Shown: piece after piece, positions 56,375 through 64,000 of the stretch
Layout: every line of letters begins with the position of its first letter
Position numbering within the stretch: the stretch's first letter is position 1
NCBI GenBank assembly: GCA_018287875.1
Contig: JAGVVL010000001.1
Coordinates: forward strand, 7,254,001-7,318,000
Reading direction: 5' to 3'
Source: Nigrospora sphaerica
Lineage: Eukaryota; Ascomycota; Sordariomycetes; Amphisphaeriales; Apiosporaceae
Length of the DNA: 64,000 bases
Program-made: the position numbers and the translations under genes
The notes under the pieces: model-generated
Seen by the model: the letters and a program-made list of their open reading frames with translations, nothing else
What the model was told of the DNA's origin: nothing
Databases searched by the model: none

Positions 56375-58690
56375 ATGACGAGGGAGAGGAATCACGACCC
56401 GGCCACGTCCAACGTGCTGGCGTGGTCATCCCAGAGGGTGCATATGCAGCACGAAACTGACGACGAAGTGGCGGCTGAAGTGGATGAGCCGCCCGACAAT
56501 CGCGAGCTCGTCAAGAACCAGTTCCAGAGAACGACGGTCCGAAGGCACGTTGAGCCTTCTCAATCGCTTCTGACCAAGGCATTGCATCACGAGTCGGACG
56601 ACGAAGCTGGACCCCTGATGTCGGGTACCTCGACTTCAAGACGCCGCTCGATGAACAGCAACGCTAGCCTCGCTTCGACTGCCGATCTTACCAGCGACAA
56701 CGGACTCACTAGTCCAGCGCGCACCAGCACCCCCAGTCCTCCTCCGCCAGTCTTCCAGTTGCGTCCGTTGAACGCGGGCATTGTCGAGCCCATGTTCAAG
56801 GCGGTCGAGCGAACTGCTGATGTCGTCGATGCCGACGTCACTCCCACTAAGAAGCCTGTAATCGCGGGCAGCCCTCCCAAGGATCCCGCCGTCGAGGCAC
56901 TCACCAAAAAGCGCTGCATTTCTTTTGCTTGCGGTCCTAAAACCGAGGCCAAAAAGCCAACTTCTTCTCCCGCCCCATCACCTGTCCCACAGGGGTCGGC
57001 TGCCGCGCCGGCAGAGAAGCCCCCGCAGCGGAAAACGTGCATTAAGTTTGCGTGCCCCGCTGAACCGGCGCCGCAGGCTGCACCGGCCAGATCGAAGGAG
57101 CTGCAGACCCAGGTCCCCAGCATCGTCGAGCCTGTTTCCAAGGAGAAAGCCGAACCGACTGCCACCATCAGGAAGCACCGGTCCTCGTCGACAGTGCGGT
57201 CGCGCAGATCCGTGACGCCGCGTCGGCCCTCGCAAAGCCCGGTTGCTATTCGCTCTACCAAGTTCCTCGTTGCTAACCCCGTGGAACTTAACTGCGATTC
57301 AACCAGGTTTCACGAATTCGCAAGCAACGAGCCCCAAGAGGAGGATTGGATCCGCCAGAACCCCAACCCTGAACCCTCGGCACGCCTCACCATCAATGAC
57401 ACCTTGCGCAAAGAGAACGAAATCCGCCGCCTGGGCAAGGAAGCTGAAGACGAGGCTCTGGAGGAAGAGAGAGAGCAAGATGACGATGCGGACGCGGACG
57501 ATGATGAAAACGAGGATGAGGACGAGAACGGCGATGACGATCTGGACCAAGAAGCTGAAGAGGACGGGGCCGATGACGTGGACCCCTACGACGACGACTT
57601 CTCGGGCTATGGCTCGGACGACGGCTCATCTGCTGGCTACCATACCGATAACGAGGTCGGCTTCGCTGACTCGGATGACGATGATGCGGGCGACCTGGAT
57701 CTGTGGACTCACGGACAAGCCTCAGTCTTACAGCTCTCTGGCGCCACTCCTGTAGAGCGCCGATCGGCCGTCCCAATGTCAGGCAATAGGTCCGACTCGT
57801 CGTCCTCGGGCGCGTCGGCAATCCAGCGCCGCACTTCTCGGGAGAAGACTCGTCGCATCAAGATTCGACCAGGGACGCCCGAGCTCCCTGATAGTACCGA
57901 CTTTGTGTGCGGCACTTTGGACGAAGATCGCCCCCTCGAGGACGCTTACATATCCTGTATCGCGCAGAAGCGTCGCCAGAAGCTCCATCTCATTCCGCAA
58001 GACATCGATCCCAGCTTTCCCACATCCGAGCCAGAGGACGAGGATGAGGACGAGGGCTCCTACAAGGCAGGCCATGACAGCGACGACCACGTCTGGGTCC
58101 ACGGCGAGCTCGAAGACCTCCACCATGAACCCGGCCGAGGCGAGCGCCGCAAGAAGCGCAGTAACAACAACTCGCCCAAGAGATACCACTCGCCGCCGCC
58201 CAAGCTCCGTGGGCGCTCGCCCAGACGGGGCTTGGACAAGCACTCGCCCAAGAGACTGGTGTCTCCGCCCCCTCCTTTGGGTCGTGTTTTCCACTCCCCT
58301 CCACCTTGCTCGCCGCCCCAGATGCTGGCTGCTACCAGGGGACACGAGTTTCGCAAGACGCTTGCGGCTAGGCCCGGTTTGACATTCACGAAGTCGTTGC
58401 CACGTGCTTGTGCCATGTTCCCGAGCAACCTCAAGGGACAACGTCGTCGCCATGCGGCTTACACAGGTGCTAAGGGACACGTTCGAGGGGCCATCGACAT
58501 TGTCAAGGGCCTGGAGCAAAAGCGTCAAAGACGCAAGGAGAAGTACGTACAAAAGCAATGCAACCGGGCTCGCAAAGGCCAAGTGCCCGAGAAGCGGGCT
58601 GTGCCGGGCAAGGGCCTGGAGCGAATGCGAGAGATTGGACAGACGCTGGGCGGTAAGACGGGTCCCGGCTGCTATGTCCTCTCGGTCTAG
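56375..58690 (+). CDS. DUF2457 domain protein, acidic and basic, probably nuclear
   Basis: Single exon, 771 residues, first ATG in CACC context. The core from about 285 to 545 matches my memory of DUF2457, an ascomycete-specific family of unknown function. It has a long Asp/Glu-rich stretch (about 350-400), DPYDDDFSGYGSDDG, GYHTDNEVGFADSDDDD and then RPGTPELPDSTDFVCGTLDE and RPLEDAYISCI. Upstream are two near-identical modules, KKRCISFACG (178-187) and RKTCIKFACP (219-228). The C-terminal third is strongly basic, with SPKR-x-x-SPPP twice and RGRSPRRG, then a Lys/Arg-rich helix (KGLEQKRQRRKEKY). This resembles DNA- or RNA-binding tails with proline-directed kinase sites. Nuclear location is inferred. 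No catalytic motif is seen. Confidence 0.82.
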   Translation: MTRERNHDPATSNVLAWSSQRVHMQHETDDEVAAEVDEPPDNRELVKNQFQRTTVRRHVEPSQSLLTKALHHESDDEAGPLMSGTSTSRRRSMNSNASLASTADLTSDNGLTSPARTSTPSPPPPVFQLRPLNAGIVEPMFKAVERTADVVDADVTPTKKPVIAGSPPKDPAVEALTKKRCISFACGPKTEAKKPTSSPAPSPVPQGSAAAPAEKPPQRKTCIKFACPAEPAPQAAPARSKELQTQVPSIVEPVSKEKAEPTATIRKHRSSSTVRSRRSVTPRRPSQSPVAIRSTKFLVANPVELNCDSTRFHEFASNEPQEEDWIRQNPNPEPSARLTINDTLRKENEIRRLGKEAEDEALEEEREQDDDADADDDENEDEDENGDDDLDQEAEEDGADDVDPYDDDFSGYGSDDGSSAGYHTDNEVGFADSDDDDAGDLDLWTHGQASVLQLSGATPVERRSAVPMSGNRSDSSSSGASAIQRRTSREKTRRIKIRPGTPELPDSTDFVCGTLDEDRPLEDAYISCIAQKRRQKLHLIPQDIDPSFPTSEPEDEDEDEGSYKAGHDSDDHVWVHGELEDLHHEPGRGERRKKRSNNNSPKRYHSPPPKLRGRSPRRGLDKHSPKRLVSPPPPLGRVFHSPPPCSPPQMLAATRGHEFRKTLAARPGLTFTKSLPRACAMFPSNLKGQRRRHAAYTGAKGHVRGAIDIVKGLEQKRQRRKEKYVQKQCNRARKGQVPEKRAVPGKGLERMREIGQTLGGKTGPGCYVLSV

Positions 58691-59919
58691 AGGCCGGCCG
58701 GCCTTCTATTCTGGCTGCGCTGCGGGAAGATTACTTTCCGCTGACCCTCCTGCTGGGTCAAGATTTCACCTTCTCTGTGTGCCCGGTTTTCTATAGATTT
58801 TGATAGCCACAGCGTGGTTTTTCCTGTACATAGAATTGGCGGGGCATTTACGATACCATGCGGATTCCTTTATGGCATTTGGCGTGGCGGCGGTATTGCA
58901 TTCGGATACCATTGGGAAAAGGGGCGCAATGGATACATCATAGCAAGCAAGCATCAGGCGGCGAATTGGTGCCAATTTACACATTCAATACATCTTGAGT
59001 GAACATGCTTGCTGTTCCCCGTTCAATGCCCGACGCGCCCAGCAGGTACACACTGGGTGGCATGTTCCATTGTTTGGTGAGCACGTGGGCAAGGTTTCCG
59101 CTTGCGTACCTACCTGACATCAACCTGTCAAGGGGTGCGGACCAAATAAACGGCTCACCTAACTAGTGCAAATGTTTTTGGTGTAGTGAGCTCAGTGAGC
59201 CGTTTGTTTTATCCCCCCCCCTTCCTCGCCTGCGTCAAGTGCTGCGCAAGGGCGGACCACGGGACAGAGTGCTTAGGAACGGACCACTGGAGGCGGTAGG
59301 CAGGCAGGCAAGGATATATGTAGCTATTTACATGCAGGATACACAGCTCGGTGGAACGAGGGTGGTGCATACGGAAGAAGGGGGCGCGAAGACGAGGGCT
59401 CCCCTAGGCGGCTCGAGTCTACTGTTTACCATGTAGGTACATAATGTGCCTGATGTAGGACACGCTGGCGGTGGCGGAAATGGCCAACCAGAAAGAGCCT
59501 GCAGGACGAGCCAATGGTGGAGTGGCGACCCAGTCACTCTACGCACGGGAATAAAAAACAGCACAGGGATACATGTACCGCCCTAGTTATCGGGTGTTAT
59601 CGTAAGTGCCTTTAGATCGTTCTTTTTGCTCGCCAGCGCGACCCAGTGGGCGAGTTCTGGCCAACTCTCGCTATTGGAAGGAATCTTTGGCTCGACCTAC
59701 CTAACAAGTAAACGAAAAGCGGCAGCGGGTGACTTTCCTACCCATTACTTAATTGACCTGGACCTCGAGCAAAGCCTCCATCCGTCCTTCACTTGGGCTC
59801 TACGTCAAAGTAACACCCCTACATCCACACGCACGCCCGCACCCACGGCCCGCGACGAGAAGAGCGACGACGCAACACGAGGCAACACCCGTTAAAACTC
59901 ACAACCGTCCACCGCCATC
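58691..59919. other. Intergenic region between DUF2457 and SAR1 genes
   Basis: 1.2 kb. It includes an inverted repeat with 11 bp perfect arms at 59148-59158 and 59195-59205, and a GTAGGTAC motif near 59433. The SAR1 promoter should be at the right end. No gene is recognised. Confidence 0.45.
59148..59205. repeat. Inverted repeat, 11 bp arms
   Basis: AAACGGCTCAC and GTGAGCCGTTT are exact reverse complements separated by 36 bases. It lies about 460 bp past the DUF2457 stop. Confidence 0.7.
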
Positions 59920-60889
59920 ATGTGGATTGTCAACTGGTGTATGTCCCCTTTGCCCGCCCTCCACTCCACCGCCCCCAATGACGGCTGGCGGACTGACGGA
60001 CTGACCCTGACAAAGTCTACGATGTGCTCTCCTCGCTGGGCCTGCTGAACAAGCATGCTAAGCTCCTATTCCTCGGCCTCGATAACGCAGGCAAGACGAC
60101 GCTGCTGCACATGCTCAAGGTGCGCTCTCCTCCATCCCGTCCCCGTCCCCGTCCCCGTCCCGCCCCGGACCCTTGCGCCGGGCTGTCATCGCCGCCGATG
60201 TCCCTACCATTCCCGCCCTCGTCCAACGACGTCCGCTGACACGCCGGGCTCCGACAGAATGATCGCGTCGCCATCCTCCAGCCGACCCTTCACCCCAGTA
60301 CGTCGCAGCGGCCCCCCTGAAGGCGGCCCTCCAATGCACATGTCCATGGATTAACAGGTTGACAGCCTCGGAGGAACTCGCTATCGGCAACGTGCGATTC
60401 ACGACCTTTGATTTGGGTGGTCACCAGCAGGGTAGGCACCCCGTCACGACGTACCGGCCGTGACACTTGCTGACGAAATGGCAGCCCGCCGTCTCTGGAA
60501 GGATTACTTTCCTGAGGTAAACGGCATCGTGTTCCTCGTGGACGCCAAAGACCACGAGCGCTTCCCGGAGGCGAAGGCCGAGCTCGACGCTCTTTTGTCG
60601 ATGGAGGAGCTGCAGAAGGTGCCCCTCCTTGTCCTCGGTAACAAGATCGATCACCCCGACGCTGTCTCGGAAGAGCAGCTGCGCCACGAGCTCGGCATGT
60701 ACCAGACTACCGGCAAGGGCCGCGTACCCCTGGAGGGCATCCGACCGGTCGAGGTCTTCATGTGCTCTGTAGTCATGAGACAGGGTGAGTCGCTTCGCAT
60801 CGTGACAGGGCGCAGCCCGGGTGAAGGCACCGGACTAACATGGAGCAGGCTACGGAGACGGCATCAGATGGCTATCGCAGTACGTCTAA
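59920..60889 (+). CDS. SAR1: Small GTPase Sar1 (COPII coat)
   Basis: Six exons: 59920-59938, 60016-60119, 60258-60297, 60366-60431, 60485-60784 and 60849-60889, giving 189 residues, the usual Sar1 length. All junctions keep frame with GT-AG introns of 53 to 138 bp. Sar1 starts COPII vesicle budding at ER exit sites. When loaded with GTP by Sec12 it inserts its N-terminal amphipathic helix ([16 protein letters not shown]) in the membrane and recruits Sec23/24. Motifs: GLDNAGKT (27-34), switch I around TLHPTSEELAIG, DLGGHQQARR (70-79, H74 catalytic), NKID (129-132) and the C-terminal [16 protein letters not shown]. Intron 2 holds a CCGTCC-type short tandem repeat near 60135-60165. Confidence 0.98.
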
Positions 60890-60950
60890 AGTAGGCGGGC
60901 GCAAGGGACGCGAACGAGTGCTGGGGATGGGTGCTCGCGCGTCCAGCGAT

Positions 60951-61002
60951 GGACTTGACATTATGTTACGGGTAGCGGACTTGACATTATGTTACGGGCA
61001 GC
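60951..61002 (+). repeat. Tandem duplication of a 26 bp unit
   Basis: Two copies of GGACTTGACATTATGTTACG plus GGTAGC or GGCAGC lie head to tail, differing at one base (T/C). It starts 62 bases after the SAR1 stop codon. Confidence 0.92.
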
Positions 61003-61851
61003 GATCACATTCGCCCGCATGTTTGGCTTCGGGGTTCTTCGGAGTCTACGGCAATAGAGGTATCCATCATAGCCTCTGAGTTTGTTTTCCATTTACAGAA
61101 ACACAGACAACATTCTGTAATGCATACCAGAAGGGAAAGGGCTGGCTGTAATAAGCGTCACGATCGGTCACCGTGGCTTTCACGCGTCGGACGGCCGGGG
61201 GTGGGACGTATATTTGCCTACTGTGTATGTTCCGACAGACCCATGGGAGAGCGGGACGAGACGAGACGAGTCCCGAGGCGGCGATCTCTTCGATGCAATT
61301 CCACCAGGTTCACGACACCCCGGGGGGGCCGGGGTGTAGAAGGTAACTCGCCCCGCGGATCGTACCGTGTGACATGGCATCGCATCGATCCATGAACAGG
61401 AAACAAGTGCCGTAATGTAAGAAGTTGAAGAAAGCGATGGCTGTTACAAATATGTAAGTGTTCCTACATGAATACGACAAGAGGGTCGGTCCCCTTAGCG
61501 CCCCAGCGCTCTCACCCCAACGGATTCGGCAGCCAAGCCACGCGCAAGCCGAGGGAAGTGGACGCTACCACTCCCTGGTCCCATGTAATTGCCCGTCATT
61601 GCATGCGACTCGACCCTGCACATGAAGGGCAAATTGTCAGACGTCATCTCCATCACCCGTCTCGTCGCCCACTTGATCCCCCCCAGGTCCCCATCACTTG
61701 GGTCTGGTTCCAGCCGCATATGGACGGATGCGCTGCCGACAAATCGCAAATTACCCGCTGCAACCCGCCCAGGCTAGGAATCTCTGTACGACGGCGGCAT
61801 CTTCCACCGTTTTGACCGTCCACCTTTCCTGCGAGCGTTCGGCTGGCGGAG

Positions 61852-61873
61852 GCGAAGCGAAGCGAAGCGAAGC
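61852..61873 (+). repeat. (GCGAA)4 pentanucleotide repeat
   Basis: Four exact GCGAA units plus GC, about 190 bp upstream of the lipase ATG. Confidence 0.9.
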
Positions 61874-62059
61874 AGGCGACAGACGTCAGACAGGCGGGAA
61901 CATCAACAGTACCCCTCCCCCCCTTCTCGGCCCATCGCATCGTCTGATGTCGCTTTGCGAGGGCTAATTTGACCTGCCCTTTTCTCGCGTGCGTGATGCC
62001 GACTGCCCTCTATGCGATTTTGTCCTTGCCATCTCCGAGCGAGTAGAGCCCAAGCAAGC

Positions 62060-64000
62060 ATGACGACTACGAATACAGGCACGTCGTCGATGGAGCCGCC
62101 GCTCTCCAAGCCGCGTGTTACCTTCTTCGGCAAGCCGCACCATAACTACGGCTTTCCCGACGAAGCCTTCGATCCCCGCCACCTGCCCGACATCGACAAC
62201 GACCTATGGGCCCCCGAGGACATCGCCGCCTTCGAGCACGCCCTGGCTGCCCCCGATCCCATCACCTCGGCCGACGATGGATCGACCCTCCAGAGCCCGG
62301 GCCTGCGCAGCGCGAGCAGTTTCGGTCTGGCCGAACACGCCTCTGCTGCGACTTCCCCCCCCGCGGGTCCCAGCGATGCGACAGGTAGTACGGCGCGGCA
62401 CAGCCGCCACGGCAGCCACGCCGGCTATCTCATCTCGGCCCAGAACGACTGGGCTCCCGTCAACCAGCGCATCCCCAGAGCCGGCAAGCGGCGCCGCAAG
62501 AGGCGCATGGCGCTGGGCCGCAGTGTCGACGAAGCCCGCGAGGGCTACCTGTACGCCCTGCTGAGATGGCCCTTCCTCCTGCTAACCCTGGCCTGGATCG
62601 TGGGGCTGGGCGCTGCCTACCTGGTAACGAGGCTTTACGTCTGGGGTTACGAATACTTCGTCGCCTGGCGGGGGGAGAGAGAGCGGCTGCGGCGCAACAT
62701 GCGCGCCACAAGCAGCTATAAGGATTGGGTCCAGGCCGCCAAAGCCCTCGACGCCTACCTCGGCAACAACGTCTGGAAGGAAGAAAACGAGTACGCTTAC
62801 TACGATTCGAAAACCGTCCGCCGCGTCTGGGACCAGATCCGCAGGCTCCGGCAAGCCGCCGAGGGGCAGGAAACGCAGGCGACGAACGCCAGCAACGGAG
62901 GTTCCTCGGCGGGCACCGGAGACAAGAGGCCCGTAGACGAGCTCAAGGCGCTGATCGAGGCCTGCGTGAAGAACAACTTTGTCGGCGTCGAGAACGCCCG
63001 GCTGTACAGCGAGACGTACTACGGAACCAAGAATCTCGTGCAGAACTTTGTCGACGAAGGTAGGAGTGACCGCGCGACTTCCCGGGTCCTGTCAAGGACG
63101 ATGGAACGCTGACCTGCCGCAGTGGAACGATGCACTCGCTTCCTGGCCACAACGGCGCAGATCTCGCCGGACCAAAAACGGACCCTGTTCAAGCACATGC
63201 ACGCAAACTACGGCCGTACGGCTCTGTGCCTGTCTGGCGGGGCTACCTTTGCCTACTACCACTTCGGCGTCGTGAAGGCGCTCCTCGAGGCCGATCTGGT
63301 GCCCGAAGTCATCACGGGGACGAGCGGCGGCGCGCTCGTGGCCGCGTTGGTGGCCACGCGCACCAACGAGGAACTTAAGCACCTGCTCGTGCCGGCCCTA
63401 GCCCACAAGATCAAGGCCTGCTCGGAGCCGCTCACGACGTGGCTGCCCCGGTGGTGGCGGACGGGCGCGCGCTTCGACTCGGTAGATTGGGCCAAGCAGT
63501 GCAGCTGGTGGGCTCACGGCTCCATGACCTTCCGGGAGGCCTACGAGCGCACCGGGCGCATTCTCAACGTCTCGTGCGTGCCGGCTGACCCGCATTCGCC
63601 CACGATCCTCTGCAACTATCTGACGAGCCCCGACTGCGTCATCTGGACGGCCGTGCTGGCGTCGGCCGCCGTCCCCGGCATTCTCAACCCCGTCGTCCTC
63701 ATGATGAAGACGCGCGATGGGACGCTGGCGCCTTACTCGTTCGGACACAAGTGGAAGGACGGAAGCCTCCGTACCGACATACCCGTCAAGGCCCTGAATC
63801 TCCACTTCAACGTCAACTTCACCATCGTCAGCCAGGTCAACCCGCACATCTCGCTCTTTTTCTTCTCGTCCCGGGGCAACGTCGGCACGCCCGTCACGCA
63901 CAGGAAAGGCCGCGGCTGGCGGGGCGGCTACCTGGGCTCGGCGGTCGAGCAGTACATCAAGCTTGACCTCACCAAGTGGCTCAAGGTCCTCAAGCACCTG
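62060..64000 (+). CDS. Patatin-like phospholipase/triacylglycerol lipase, 3' end beyond the window
   Basis: Exon 1 is 62060-63059. After a 63 bp intron with a GCTGACC branch site, exon 2 begins at 63123 and is still open at 64000, giving at least 625 residues. The ATG at 62060 is preferred; an in-frame ATG at 62012 would add 16 unlikely residues. A disordered N-terminus precedes a hydrophobic membrane segment (about 170-193). The patatin domain follows, with LSGGATFAYYHFGVVKALLE as the oxyanion-hole region and the nucleophile in GTSGG (S401). The second dyad residue is the aspartate of KDGSL. Such proteins (yeast Tgl3/4/5, plant SDP1) hydrolyse triacylglycerol on lipid droplets or act as phospholipases. 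The DUF3336-like region (about 205-360) also fits that group. Which Tgl it matches is not decided. Confidence 0.9.

Larger units (their letters stand above)
60890..62059. other. Intergenic region between SAR1 and the patatin-like lipase gene
   Basis: 1.17 kb, containing a 26 bp tandem duplication at 60951-61002 and a GCGAA pentanucleotide repeat at 61852-61873. The lipase promoter should be at the right end. No coding features are recognised. Confidence 0.45.

Noticed and set aside
62012..62059. Upstream in-frame ATG of the patatin-like gene
   Set aside because: Adds MRFCPCHLRASRAQAS, unlike the usual start; kept only as an alternative.

Overview
The window reads as nuclear DNA of a filamentous ascomycete (Pezizomycotina), most likely a Sordariomycete. 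The genes carry short spliceosomal introns, about 52 to 138 bp, with GTRNGY-type donors and CTRAC/CTGAC branch points. The protein set is typical of these fungi: palH, an HMT1-type ABC protein, an Avt1 permease, a hevein-domain GH18 chitinase, HRI1 and a DUF2457 protein. Coding regions are GC-rich at third codon positions. The gene-free DNA is long and full of microsatellites. No ribosomal RNA, convincing tRNA, transposon, CRISPR array or clear RIP signature was found.

Layout, left to right. 1-4116: gene-free, ending in a pyrimidine-rich leader. 4117-6129 (+): Ran1/Ksp1-type protein kinase. 7597-9944 (-): Avt1-like vacuolar amino-acid permease, six exons. 12924-15697 (+): Cdc48/p97, six exons, divergent from the permease across a 3 kb promoter region. 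16588-17155 (-): Sus1/ENY2, convergent with cdc48. 17156-26453: 9.3 kb with no supported gene. 26454-29471 (+): HMT1-like ABC half-transporter. 30776-31510 (+): HRI1 family. 32899-34356 (+): GH18 chitinase with a nested CBM18. 35362-36842 (-): ceramide synthase. 38525-40714 (-): PalH pH sensor. 45085-48432 (-): long unrecognised protein with two Cys clusters. 48824-49626 (-): ATP synthase delta subunit, five exons. 49627-56374: 6.7 kb with no supported gene. 56375-58690 (+): DUF2457 protein. 59920-60889 (+): Sar1 GTPase, six exons. 62060 to beyond 64000 (+): patatin-like lipase, cut by the window edge.

There is no gene cluster or operon. These are unrelated housekeeping and stress genes: proteostasis (Cdc48), secretory traffic (Sar1), sphingolipid synthesis (Lag1), mitochondrial ATP synthesis, vacuolar transport, ambient-pH sensing, SAGA/TREX-2 mRNA export (Sus1), lipid turnover and chitin turnover. 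I saw no new multi-gene system. The most useful observations concern gene structure and sequence: a probable GC-AG intron in ATP16, an in-frame intron hidden in HRI1, a chitin-binding domain nested inside a GH18 barrel, a perfect 22 bp palindrome centred on a CRE site, duplicated C-I-x-F-A-C modules in the DUF2457 protein, and a conserved-looking but unrecognised 1115-residue protein.

Exon boundaries were deduced by eye, from splice signals, reading phase and family resemblance. Family assignments rest on remembered family features, not on searches.
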